From: Oscillospiraceae bacterium
GTDB taxonomy: Bacteria; Bacillota; Clostridia; Oscillospirales; Oscillospiraceae
DNA length: 64,000 nt
Assembly: GCA_902774015.1 (NCBI GenBank)
Contig: CACYHB010000002.1
Coordinates: 1-64,000, forward strand
Direction of reading: 5' to 3'
Program-made: the position numbers and the translations under genes
The notes under the pieces: model-generated
Databases searched by the model: none
The model's input: the letters and a program-made list of their open reading frames with translations, nothing else
Told to the model about the DNA's origin: nothing
Shown: piece after piece, positions 22,140 through 29,304 of the stretch
Layout of the letters: the number at the start of each line of letters is the position of its first letter
How positions within the stretch are numbered: position 1 is the first letter of the stretch

Positions 22140-22447
22140 CGAACGGACAGAGAGCAAAAATCTTCGCCCCATATGCGGCGCTGAAGGGCTTCGGCGACTG
22201 TATTCTGGGCGCCGAGTGCACAGCAGAGGAGCGGGTCATGCTGGGGGAGGACGCGCAGGAGGAGCTGGATCGGCAGCTGCAGCATCTGCACCGGGGCGAC
22301 CGGATCACCGTGACCTATTACGGCGCAGGGCGCTATGCGGAGGTCACGGGGACGGTGAAGCGCGTGGACGGGGAGGAGCGCCTGCTCTGCCTCGGCACGC
22401 GGCAGATCCCGCTGGAGGACGTTCTGGCGCTGCGCTGCGCGGAATAA
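22136..22447 (+). CDS. YolD-like protein, partner of the Y-family polymerase
   Basis: 103 aa. The N-terminal pattern RAKIFAPYAALKGFGDCI matches the RGxxKWAPFxAL-GF start of YolD-like proteins, which lie next to UvrX-type polymerases in Firmicutes and have been proposed as UmuD-like accessory factors. The rest is a small beta-barrel-like part (GDRITVTYYGAGRYAEVTGTVKRVD), consistent with the family. It is translationally coupled to the polymerase by a four-base overlap. The assignment rests on this motif plus position; overall similarity is low, as usual for this family. Confidence 0.78.
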   Translation: MTNGQRAKIFAPYAALKGFGDCILGAECTAEERVMLGEDAQEELDRQLQHLHRGDRITVTYYGAGRYAEVTGTVKRVDGEERLLCLGTRQIPLEDVLALRCAE

Positions 22448-22479
22448 AAAAATGATCCGTCTCAGACGGATCATTTTTT
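22446..22479. terminator. bidirectional terminator
   Basis: Stem AAAAAATGATCCGT / ACGGATCATTTTTT with a CTCAG loop. It ends the polymerase operon; the stop codon of the convergent EamA gene lies inside its right arm. Confidence 0.9.
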
Positions 22480-23361
22480 GTTCGGCAGACTCAGCAGAAC
22501 CACAGCGCCGAGGATCAGCAGAATACCGCAGACGGCGCTGAGCGCAAGCCGTTCCCGGAAGACAAGAACGCCAAGGAGACTTGCCACCATGGGCTCCACC
22601 GTGGCGAGGATGGCGGCTTTGCCGGCCTCGACGCTGCGCAGCCCGAGGGTATAAGACAGAAAAGGGATCACGGCGGTGACAAAGCCGGTGAGAAGAAAGA
22701 ACAGCACGGTGCCGCCCGGGGAGGGAGCGGCGGAGACCGTCGCGAGCATCAGCGCCGGACGGCAGATGCAGAAGGCGCCGAGGGCGGCGATCAGAAAGGT
22801 CCAGGCGGTGACGGTGAAAGCCGAGTAGCGGCGGAGGGCAATGCTGCCGAGGATGCTGTAGAGCCCGTAACCAAAGCCCGCGCCGAGACCGAAGAGCAGT
22901 CCGCGCGCCGTCAGCCCGCCGCCGAAGCCGGAGACCAGCACGCAGCCGCCGAAGGCCATGCAGAGCGCTGCGAGCTTTGCCGCGGTGAGCTTCTCGTGAA
23001 AGAGGAGAGCGGAGAGCAGCGTGACCCAGATGGGCGAGGTGTAGAGCAGGATGGCGGCGGCGGAGAGAGACATGAGGGAAATGGCGGAGAAATAGCAGAA
23101 AGTAAAAAACAATATGCTTGCGAGACCGAGCCCGAGAAAGAGCGGGAGATCGGCCAGGCGGATGCGCCGTTCCTGCGCCGGACGGCAGAGCAGGATGATC
23201 CAGAAGAAGAGCGCGGCAAAGCACAGACGTCCGGCCGTGATCTGCAGGGAGTCGAAGCCCAGCGCACTCAGCCTTCGCACGAAGAGTCCCATGCTGCCCC
23301 AGAGGATCCCTGCCAGCAGAATGAGCAGGGAACCGACCGTATCTTTGTTTTTCTTTTGCAT
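22471..23361 (-). CDS. DMT superfamily transporter, EamA type
   Basis: 296 aa with ten hydrophobic helices in two related halves, each an EamA domain: the first begins GSLLILLAGILWGSMGLFVRRLSALG, the second ARGLLFGLGAGFGYGLYSILG. This is the standard size for drug/metabolite transporters of the ten-helix group. The substrate cannot be predicted; many members export amino acids or other metabolites. The ATG at 23361 has GGAAGGTG upstream and begins right before helix 1; the longer frame to 23595 would run through a tRNA gene and is rejected. Convergent with the polymerase operon. Confidence 0.9.
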   Translation of the reverse strand: MQKKNKDTVGSLLILLAGILWGSMGLFVRRLSALGFDSLQITAGRLCFAALFFWIILLCRPAQERRIRLADLPLFLGLGLASILFFTFCYFSAISLMSLSAAAILLYTSPIWVTLLSALLFHEKLTAAKLAALCMAFGGCVLVSGFGGGLTARGLLFGLGAGFGYGLYSILGSIALRRYSAFTVTAWTFLIAALGAFCICRPALMLATVSAAPSPGGTVLFFLLTGFVTAVIPFLSYTLGLRSVEAGKAAILATVEPMVASLLGVLVFRERLALSAVCGILLILGAVVLLSLPNKK

Positions 23362-23430
23362 GATAGGATCACACCTTCCGATGAACGGGGAAAGCGCAAA
23401 GCGAAGGGGTCGCCGCGCAGCTGCGCCTTC

Positions 23431-23463
23431 AAAAAAACAGACGTCAAGAGACGTCTGTTTTTT
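23431..23463 (-). terminator. terminator of the tRNA cluster
   Basis: Stem CAGACGTC / GACGTCTG extended by A and T runs, loop of four bases, placed directly after the CCA end of tRNA-Cys on the minus strand. Confidence 0.88.
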
Positions 23464-23537
23464 GGAGGCGCCACCCAGACTTGAACTGGGGAATCGCGGA
23501 TTTGCAGTCCGCTGCCTTACCACTTGGCTATGGCGCC
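23463..23537 (-). tRNA. tRNA-Cys (GCA)
   Basis: Acceptor GGCGCC pairs with GGCGCC before U-CCA; anticodon loop in GCGGACTGCAAATCCGC gives GCA; T loop GTTCAAGTC. CCA is encoded. Last of four tRNAs in a minus-strand cluster. Confidence 0.96.
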
Positions 23538-23583
23538 ATATAACATTTGCGGGCGATAATCCGCGCCCGCAAATGCGCTTTTT

Positions 23584-23659
23584 TGGAGCGGGCAACGAGG
23601 CTCGAACTCGCTACCTCCACCTTGGCAAGGTGGCGCTCTACCGGATGAGCTATGCCCGC
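23584..23659 (-). tRNA. tRNA-Gly (GCC)
   Basis: 76 nt with encoded CCA. Acceptor GCGGGCA / TGCCCGC; anticodon arm CCACCTTGCCAAGGTGG gives GCC. Identical to the copy at 62918-62993. Confidence 0.97.
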
Positions 23660-23684
23660 AGATACCCCGTTTCACAAAACGGGG

Positions 23685-23760
<76 letters not shown>

Positions 23761-23790
23761 ATATCCAAAGCTGTCATCACTGGAAAAGGG

Positions 23791-23867
23791 TGGTGGGAAC
23801 AACTGGACTCGAACCAGTGACCCCCTGCTTGTAAGGCAGGTGCTCTAACCAGCTGAGCTATGCTCCC
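23791..23867 (-). tRNA. tRNA-Val (TAC)
   Basis: 77 nt with encoded CCA. Acceptor GGGAGCA / TGTTCCC; anticodon arm CCTGCCTTACAAGCAGG gives TAC. First gene of the cluster. Confidence 0.97.
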
Positions 23868-23881
23868 GCGACAGCTTTGTT

Positions 23882-23910
23882 ATAATACTAAATAAACAGA
23901 GAATTGTCAA
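23882..23910 (-). promoter_or_regulatory. promoter of the Val-Phe-Gly-Cys tRNA cluster
   Basis: Minus strand -35 TTGACA (23905-23910), 17-base spacer, -10 TATTAT (23882-23887), ending 15 bases before tRNA-Val. Confidence 0.8.
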
Positions 23911-23913
23911 GGG

Positions 23914-24804
23914 CTAAATTTCTTTTTTTTCATCTGCGGCGCGGCGCAGCGCGCGGAGATCCTCCGGTGTGAAGGCATAGCTCGCGTCGCAGAATTGGCA
24001 ATTGACCTCCACGGTATCGCCTGCGTCGATCATCTCCTGCAGTTCTTCTGCCTCGATGCAGGAGAGAGCCTCCGCCACGCGCTCCCGGCTGCAGCAGCAG
24101 CGGTAGCCCACGGGTACTTCGCCCACAAGATGGTATTCCAGGCCCTTGAGTACCTGCGCGAAAACGGCGTCGGTCCCGTCTTCATCCAGGATCGTGGTGA
24201 GTTGATCCATCATGAAGATGTTCTCTTCCAGCAAGCCGATCAGCGCCTCGTCCGCGCCGGGCATGAGCTGAACGATGAAACCGCCGGCAGCGCGGATGCT
24301 GCGGTCGGTGTCCACCAGCACGCCCAGGGCGCAGGCGGAGGGAACCTGCTCGCTCTCCAGCAGATAGGCGGTCAGATCCTCCGCGATCTCACCCGTGCGC
24401 AGCTCGGTGGAGCCGATATAGGGTTCCTTGAGGCCGATGTCACGGCTGACGGTGAGCATACCGTCCTGTCCCACGGCGGCGCCCACGTTGAGCTTCCCGT
24501 CGCCGCGGCGGGGCGGATCCACATGGGGATTTCCAAGCGTTCCGCGCACATAACCTTCCGAATCCGAGACGGCGACGATGCTCCCGATGGGGCCGCCGCC
24601 GTTGATGCGGATGGTCAGGCTGGCGTTTTCCTCTTTCATGGCTTCGCCCAGAAGCGACGCAGCACAGAGCGTGCGGCCCAGCGCGGCCGCAGCGGTGGGG
24701 GAGCAGTCGTGGATCTCCCTTGCACGCTCCACGGTATCCCGGGCAGTGATGACCGCCATCTTGACAAAGCCGTCGGCGGCGGTCGCACGAATGATTTTAT
24801 CCAT
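23914..24804 (-). CDS. hslO: Hsp33 redox-regulated chaperone
   Basis: 296 aa. Cytoplasmic holdase activated by oxidation. Core domain starts MDKIIRATAADGFVKMAVITARDTVE and has the Hsp33 block IRINGGGPIGSIVAVSDSEGYVRGTLGNP (split here as in the family). The C-terminal zinc site has Cys236 and Cys238 (CCCSRER) and Cys269 and Cys272 (NCQFCDAS), the CxC-(27-32)-CxxC pattern that forms disulfides when activated. The ATG at 24804 has AGGAAAGG upstream; 29 earlier codons are open but cross a repeat. It follows the methyltransferase on the same strand and could be co-transcribed with yerC and the methyltransferase. Confidence 0.96.
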   Translation of the reverse strand: MDKIIRATAADGFVKMAVITARDTVERAREIHDCSPTAAAALGRTLCAASLLGEAMKEENASLTIRINGGGPIGSIVAVSDSEGYVRGTLGNPHVDPPRRGDGKLNVGAAVGQDGMLTVSRDIGLKEPYIGSTELRTGEIAEDLTAYLLESEQVPSACALGVLVDTDRSIRAAGGFIVQLMPGADEALIGLLEENIFMMDQLTTILDEDGTDAVFAQVLKGLEYHLVGEVPVGYRCCCSRERVAEALSCIEAEELQEMIDAGDTVEVNCQFCDASYAFTPEDLRALRRAADEKKEI

Positions 24805-24813
24805 ACAGTATCC

Positions 24814-24873
24814 TTTCCTGAGAGGCTCCCCTGTCAAGGGGAACTGGCCGGCCGAAGCCGGGCTGAGGGGTTT
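24814..24873. repeat. dispersed palindromic intergenic repeat
   Basis: GAGAGGCTCCCCTGTCAAGG then GGAACTGGCCGGCCGAAGCC and GGGCTGAGGGGTTTG. Contains CCCCTGTCAAGGGG and a GGCCGGC...GCCGGGC stem, a layout common between genes in Clostridia. Single copy here; family inferred from recall. Confidence 0.5.
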
Positions 24874-24915
24874 GAACGTCTTTGTGTGCAAGTTTTCCGG
24901 AGAGGAAAGCGGAGA

Positions 24916-25638
24916 TCATCGCACAGCGGAAATGAACACCCGGCCCTGTTCCATCTGCGGGCAGTCCCGGATCAGGCGCACATCCGTGTAGCCCAGCCCC
25001 GTCAGAAGCGCAGAGAGGGAAGACAGCTCGTGGGCGTATTCCACATGCTCCTCGCCGCTGCGCCGCCACAGGCGGCCCTGCCGCTCAAAGAGATCCATGC
25101 CGTAGACGATTTTCTTTTCTTCTTCGTCAAAATCCGCACGCCAGAGACACAGCAGATCGTCGCTCTCATCCACAAAGATCTCTCCGTCCAGAGAACGGAA
25201 CCATTCCGGCGTGTGTACGTCAAACAAGAGAAGGCCGCCGGGGCGGATGAAATATCGCAGTCGGAAAAAGACCGTACGCAGCTTCTCGGGGGGGAGGTAA
25301 TTGAAGCCGTCAAGAGAACAGTACGCCGCGTCCACCGTGCCGTAGAGATCGATCTCCGCGGCGTCCTGACACAGCAGGAGGGGCGGAACGGGCAGAGAAG
25401 CGACTTTCTCCCGGGCCTGCATAAGCATGTCGGGCGAGGCGTCCACACCGATCATTTCATAGCCGCGCCGTGCCATTTCGGCGGTCAGCGTTCCGGTGCC
25501 GCAGCAGAGGTCCAAAAGGAGACGGAATTCGCCGCCGTCGCGGGCAAACTCCGTCTCGTAGAAATCCGCAAACTGTGTATAGGGCACGTCCCCGGTGAGA
25601 GAATCGTACCAGGCCGCAAGCGGGCCGTAGGCACTCAT
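24916..25638 (-). CDS. SAM-dependent methyltransferase (class I)
   Basis: 240 aa, Rossmann fold. Motif I is LLLDLCCGTGTLTAEMARRG (about 40-59), followed by the acidic end of strand 2 (MIGVDASPDMLMQARE), motif II QDAAEIDLYGTVDAAYCSLD and a post-motif GGLLLFDVHTPEWF. The start AYGPLAAWYDSLTGDVPYTQFA is typical of a small-molecule methyltransferase group found beside regulators in Firmicutes. The substrate is unknown. Its ATG overlaps the end of yerC by four bases (ATGA), so the two are translated together. Confidence 0.9.
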   Translation of the reverse strand: MSAYGPLAAWYDSLTGDVPYTQFADFYETEFARDGGEFRLLLDLCCGTGTLTAEMARRGYEMIGVDASPDMLMQAREKVASLPVPPLLLCQDAAEIDLYGTVDAAYCSLDGFNYLPPEKLRTVFFRLRYFIRPGGLLLFDVHTPEWFRSLDGEIFVDESDDLLCLWRADFDEEEKKIVYGMDLFERQGRLWRRSGEEHVEYAHELSSLSALLTGLGYTDVRLIRDCPQMEQGRVFISAVR

Positions 25639-25931
25639 TCGGTCTTCTCCTTGATGCGGCTGAAGGCAATGTCATATCCGCCGCTGCCGTACTGGAGAGA
25701 GCGGTTGACGCGGCTGATCGTTGCGCTGGAAGCACCGGTCTCGGCCAGAATGTCGTTGTAGATCATGCCATCGTTCAGGCAGGAGGCCACCTGGAAACGC
25801 TGTTCCATGGCCATAAGCTCGGAGATGGAGCAGAGATCGTCAAAAAACTTTTTGCACTCGTCCACGGTGCGAAGAGAGAGAATCGCCTCATACATTTTGT
25901 CGCTGCGCGGCTTTTTGCTGAGCTTGTTCAT
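25635..25931 (-). CDS. yerC: YerC/YecD family TrpR-related regulator
   Basis: 98 aa. One TrpR-like helix-turn-helix: MAMEQRFQVASCLNDGMIYN leads into DILAETGASSATISRVNRSLQYG, the recognition helix; the C-terminal YGSGGYDIAF is a hallmark of YerC/YecD. DNA-binding repressor of unknown ligand; the family is widespread in Firmicutes. The ATG at 25931 has TTGGAGG 5 bases upstream; the in-frame TTG inside that site is rejected. First gene of a probable operon with the methyltransferase and perhaps hslO. Confidence 0.93.
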   Translation of the reverse strand: MNKLSKKPRSDKMYEAILSLRTVDECKKFFDDLCSISELMAMEQRFQVASCLNDGMIYNDILAETGASSATISRVNRSLQYGSGGYDIAFSRIKEKTE

Positions 25932-25969
25932 GTGTGCCTCCAAGTACGGATAATTTTCTGTTAGACACT

Positions 25970-25998
25970 ATGTTACATCAGCGCATGAAAAATGTAAA
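25970..25998 (-). promoter_or_regulatory. possible sigma-A promoter of yerC
   Basis: Minus strand -35 TTTACA (25993-25998), 17-base spacer, -10 TAACAT (25970-25975). Moderate match. Confidence 0.45.
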
Positions 25999-26048
25999 GA
26001 GCTAAAGTGGCAAAGCAATGAAAAAATTACCGGACAAAGCGAAAGCTC

Positions 26049-26077
26049 TTGCGAAAAAACTGACAGCAAGATATAAT
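26049..26077 (+). promoter_or_regulatory. sigma-A promoter of the NfeD-SPFH operon
   Basis: -35 TTGCGA (26049-26054), 17-base spacer, -10 TATAAT (26072-26077), about 42 bases before the ATG. Confidence 0.65.
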
Positions 26078-26118
26078 AGGATTCGGTAAAAACTATCCTC
26101 AAGGAAAGGAGCATAATT

Positions 26119-26556
26119 ATGACTGCGTCCATAAACATGGCAGTCGTCTGGCTGATTGCCATGATCGTCCTGCTGGTCGTTGAGGGATTGGTACCCGGGC
26201 TGATTTCCATATGGTTTGCGCTGGGTGCGCTGGCTGCATTGATCGCGGCAGTTCTGCATGCGCCGCTGTGGCTGCAGCTGGTCTGGTTTTTCGTGGTCTC
26301 CGTGGCCGCTCTCGCCGTGACGAGACCCCTGGCCAAAAAGTACGTCAACAGCCGCGTCAAGCCCACCAATGCAGATATGATCATCGGAAGGGAATGCGTA
26401 GTGACCGAGGAGATCAACAACATTCGCGGCACCGGCGCGGTGAGCGTGGGCGGCAAGATCTGGACCGCCCGCATGGAAAATGACGAAACGACCGCCGCCG
26501 TCGGCGAGGTGCACAGCATCCTGCGCATCGAGGGCGTCAAACTGATCGTCCGCTGA
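26119..26556 (+). CDS. NfeD-like membrane protein
   Basis: 145 aa. Two or three hydrophobic helices in the first ~70 residues (AVVWLIAMIVLLVVEGLVPG, then ALGALAALIAAVLHAPLWLQ) and a C-terminal OB-fold domain of the NfeD type (IIGRECVVTEEINNIRGTGAV, then VGEVHSILRIEGVKLIV). NfeD short forms pair with SPFH/stomatin proteins and are thought to shape membrane microdomains. The partner SPFH gene follows 31 bases later, so the pair is the usual operon. AAAGGAG precedes the ATG. The exact role is not known. Confidence 0.92.
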   Translation: MTASINMAVVWLIAMIVLLVVEGLVPGLISIWFALGALAALIAAVLHAPLWLQLVWFFVVSVAALAVTRPLAKKYVNSRVKPTNADMIIGRECVVTEEINNIRGTGAVSVGGKIWTARMENDETTAAVGEVHSILRIEGVKLIVR

Positions 26557-26587
26557 ATCAAAAAATTCATATAAAGGAGTAATCTAT

Positions 26588-27475
26588 ATGCCTATCGTAA
26601 TCGCCGTCCTGATCCTTCTGATCATCGTGATCCTGATCCGCAACATCCGAATCGTGCAGCAGGCAAAGGCCTACGTCATCGAGCGTCTGGGCGCCTACAA
26701 GGAGACCTGGAACGTGGGCATGCACCTGAAGATCCCCTTCATTGAGAGAGTGGCCAAGGTCGTCACGCTCAAGGAGCAGGTGGCCGACTTCCCGCCCCAG
26801 CCCGTGATCACCAAGGACAACGTCACCATGCAGATCGACACAGTGGTCTACTTCCAGATCACCGATCCCAAGCTCTACACCTACGGCATCGAGCAGCCAA
26901 TGGTCGCCATCGAGAATCTGGCCGCCACTACGCTGCGTAATATCATCGGCGATCTCGAACTGGACCAGTGCCTGACCAGCCGCGACATCATCAACACCAA
27001 GATGCGTGCCATCCTGGACGAGGCGACCGACCCCTGGGGCATCAAGGTCAACCGCGTGGAGCTGAAGAACATCCTGCCTCCCAAGGAGATCCAGAACGCC
27101 ATGGAGAAGCAGATGAAGGCCGAGCGTGAACGCCGTGAGGCCATCCTCCGTGCCGAAGGCGAGAAGCGGGCCGCCATTCTGGAGGCCGAGGGCGAGAAGG
27201 AATCCGCGATCCTGCGGGCCGACGCCAAGAAGCAGCAGCAGATCCTGGAGGCCGAAGGCCAGGCCGAGGCCATCCTGAAGGTGCAGACCGCCACTGCCGA
27301 AGGCATCCGCCTCATCAACGAGGCCGCGCCCACCGACGCCGTGATCCGTATCAAGGCCCTGGAGTCTTTCGCCGCCGCCGCCAACGGCCAGGCCACCAAA
27401 ATCATCATCCCCAGCGAGATCCAGGGACTGGCCGGTCTTGCCAGCGGTGTGATCGAGGCATCGAAAGAGAAATAA
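26588..27475 (+). CDS. SPFH/stomatin/prohibitin family protein (QmcA-like)
   Basis: 295 aa. N-terminal membrane helix (about 3-19, VIAVLILLIIVILIRNIRIV) followed by the SPFH domain (VQQAKAYVIERLGAYKETWN, VTMQIDTVVYFQITDPKLYT) and a long Glu/Ala/Lys coiled coil (about 175-240: REAILRAEGEKRAAILEAEG). The C-terminal IIPSEIQGLAGLASGVIEA is typical of QmcA/stomatin-like proteins. Forms oligomeric rafts in the membrane and may modulate membrane proteases. Operon partner of the NfeD-like gene; AAGGAG precedes the ATG. Confidence 0.95.
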   Translation: MPIVIAVLILLIIVILIRNIRIVQQAKAYVIERLGAYKETWNVGMHLKIPFIERVAKVVTLKEQVADFPPQPVITKDNVTMQIDTVVYFQITDPKLYTYGIEQPMVAIENLAATTLRNIIGDLELDQCLTSRDIINTKMRAILDEATDPWGIKVNRVELKNILPPKEIQNAMEKQMKAERERREAILRAEGEKRAAILEAEGEKESAILRADAKKQQQILEAEGQAEAILKVQTATAEGIRLINEAAPTDAVIRIKALESFAAAANGQATKIIIPSEIQGLAGLASGVIEASKEK

Positions 27476-27544
27476 TTGAGCAGGTCTCTTTGCGGCAGCT
27501 TCACTCCGAAGAATCCATTACAGTATGAGATAAAAGAAAGGAAA

Positions 27545-27566
27545 GCGGGCGGCCTCTGCCGCCCGC
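27545..27566 (+). promoter_or_regulatory. 9-bp hairpin in front of the hexokinase start
   Basis: GCGGGCGGC / GCCGCCCGC with a CTCT loop. It separates the purine-rich AAAGGAAAG (27537-27545) from the ATG at 27579. No T run follows, so it is not a good intrinsic terminator. Confidence 0.6.
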
Positions 27567-27578
27567 CGCTTGAGCGTT

Positions 27579-28850
27579 ATGAACACGGCAGCAGAGTTTC
27601 TGAAGAGACACGGTATGGACCCGGCACAGGTGGAACCCGCCAGGGACGCCTGGAAGATGAAGGACGAAATGGAGCGCGGTCTGGCCGGAGAGGGCGGCTC
27701 GCTCCCTATGATCCCAACTTACTTAAGCGACGACGGTGTGATCCCCAGAGACACGCCGGTGGTGGTGATCGACGCCGGCGGCACCAACTTCCGCAAGGCG
27801 CTGATCACCTTTGACGATTCCGGCTATAAGGTGGACGGCCTGAGCAAGTGGAAGATGCCCGGCACCGAGCGTCCGGCCACCTGGGAGGAGTTTGTTTCCT
27901 TCACGGCAAACGCCATTATCCCTCTGATGGACAAAACCGAAAAGGTGGGCTTCTGCTTCTCTTTCTCGGCGGAAGTCACGCCGGAGATCGACGGCCGCGT
28001 GCAGCGCATTGACAAGGAAGTGGTCATCACCGGCTGCGAAGGGCAGTTGGTTGCAGCCTCTTTGAAGGCTGAACTGGAGCGCCGCGGTGTCTTCGGCAAG
28101 AAGGTCGTCATTCTCAATGACACCGTCGCCGTCCTGCTGGGCGGACTGGCCGCCGTACGGCGCAGCGATTACAGCGGCTTTGTGGGTCAGGTCAGCGGCA
28201 CCGGCACCAACACCTGCTGCTCTCTGCCTGCAAAACGCATCGGCAAGCTGGGCCTGGATTCCGAGCGCAGCATGATCGTGAATCTCGAGTCCGGCATGTA
28301 TGACGGCATCCGGGGAGGCGACTTTGACCGCATCCTGGACGAGAGAAGCCACAATCCCGGCGAGAAGCACTTTGAGAAGCTGACAGCCGGCGTATATCTG
28401 GGCGAGCTCTGCCACCTGATGCTGCGCGCCGCTGCCGATGAAGGCCTGCTGAGCGATGAGGCCTCCGAGCGCGTGAGGGCGATGGGCTGGATCGATTCGG
28501 CTGTGATCGACGCCTGGGCCAGCGGCGAACGCCTGGAGCAGATCTGCGAGACCAAAGAAGACGAGGCCTTCGTGGAGGAGATCTGCAAGGCCATGTTTGA
28601 GCGCTCCGCCCGCTGCATGTGCACGAACCTGGCTGCGATCCTGCTCTTGACCGGCGCCGGGAAGAACGCAGACAAGCCCGCCTGCATCTGTGCCGAGGGT
28701 TCCCTGGTGCAGAAGGGCCGGGCCTATCGGCCCGTGCTGGAGCAGCTGCTGCGCGACGAGGTTGGCGGCAAGCTGGGACTCTTTGCGGAGTACCGCATCG
28801 GAAACGAGACCACGCTGCCCGGCTCTGCCGCGGCAGCCCTGCTGAACTGA
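27579..28850 (+). CDS. hexokinase family sugar kinase (eukaryotic-type fold)
   Basis: 423 aa. Phosphorylates hexoses with ATP. The first phosphate loop is VVVIDAGGTNFRKAL (61-75, with Asp65 and the GGTN turn), the catalytic base is Asp181 in VVILNDTVAVLLGG, the second phosphate loop is QVSGTGTNTC, and the sugar-side Glu is in NLESGMYDGI. Length and order match the hexokinase family proper (Pfam Hexokinase_1 and _2) rather than the shorter ROK or Glk kinases usual in bacteria. Sugar specificity is not readable. No normal ribosome binding site lies beside the ATG at 27579; a hairpin intervenes, and an in-frame TTG at 27570 is no better placed. Followed by a strong terminator. Confidence 0.9.
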   Translation: MNTAAEFLKRHGMDPAQVEPARDAWKMKDEMERGLAGEGGSLPMIPTYLSDDGVIPRDTPVVVIDAGGTNFRKALITFDDSGYKVDGLSKWKMPGTERPATWEEFVSFTANAIIPLMDKTEKVGFCFSFSAEVTPEIDGRVQRIDKEVVITGCEGQLVAASLKAELERRGVFGKKVVILNDTVAVLLGGLAAVRRSDYSGFVGQVSGTGTNTCCSLPAKRIGKLGLDSERSMIVNLESGMYDGIRGGDFDRILDERSHNPGEKHFEKLTAGVYLGELCHLMLRAAADEGLLSDEASERVRAMGWIDSAVIDAWASGERLEQICETKEDEAFVEEICKAMFERSARCMCTNLAAILLLTGAGKNADKPACICAEGSLVQKGRAYRPVLEQLLRDEVGGKLGLFAEYRIGNETTLPGSAAAALLN

Positions 28851-28874
28851 TTCTTCGCATTTCTTTTCGCTTTG

Positions 28875-28902
28875 AAAAGGCGGCCGTTTTGGCCGCCTTT
28901 TT
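28875..28902 (+). terminator. terminator after hexokinase
   Basis: AAAAGGCGGCC / GGCCGCCTTTT with a GTTTT loop and more T after it. Confidence 0.92.
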
Positions 28903-28932
28903 CGCGTTCTTTTCAGTTTGTACAGCGGAGGA

Positions 28933-29301
28933 TCAGTTTTTATCCTTCGGCTTTGAGAGCAGAGCGGCCAGGAACCCGAAAACGACTGCCGCGCAGATCC
29001 CGCCGGACGAGGCGGTCAGCCCGCCGGTGAAGGCGCCCAGCAGCCCCGACTCGGCGACCGCTTTTTTCACGCCCTTTGCCAGCGTGTTCCCAAAGCCCGT
29101 AAGCGGAACAGCGGCGCCTGCGCCGGCCCAGTCCGCCAGCGGCTGATAGAGGCCCAAGGCGCCGAGCACGACGCCTGCAACGACGTACAGCGTAAGGATG
29201 CGGGCGGGCGTCAGCCTGGTGCAGTCAATCAGCAGCTGGCCCACGACGCAGAAAAGGCCGCCCACCGCAAAGCATTTTGCGTAGCTCCAAAAGGTCTCCA
29301 T
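28933..29301 (-). CDS. spoVAE: stage V sporulation protein AE (SpoVAEb type)
   Basis: 122 aa, three or four hydrophobic helices. The start WSYAKCFAVGGLFCVVGQLL and the strongly conserved VPLTGFGNTLAKGV motif identify SpoVAE of the SpoVAC/AEb family. SpoVA proteins form the channel in the spore inner membrane that moves dipicolinic acid in during sporulation and out during germination. It starts three bases after spoVAD with GGGAGG upstream. Normally a spoVAC gene precedes spoVAD; none is present here. Confidence 0.94.
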   Translation of the reverse strand: METFWSYAKCFAVGGLFCVVGQLLIDCTRLTPARILTLYVVAGVVLGALGLYQPLADWAGAGAAVPLTGFGNTLAKGVKKAVAESGLLGAFTGGLTASSGGICAAVVFGFLAALLSKPKDKN

Positions 29302-29304
29302 CTC

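Noticed and set aside
28619-29146. 175-codon frame across the hexokinase terminator
   Set aside because: It spans a strong terminator and overlaps spoVAE on the opposite strand.
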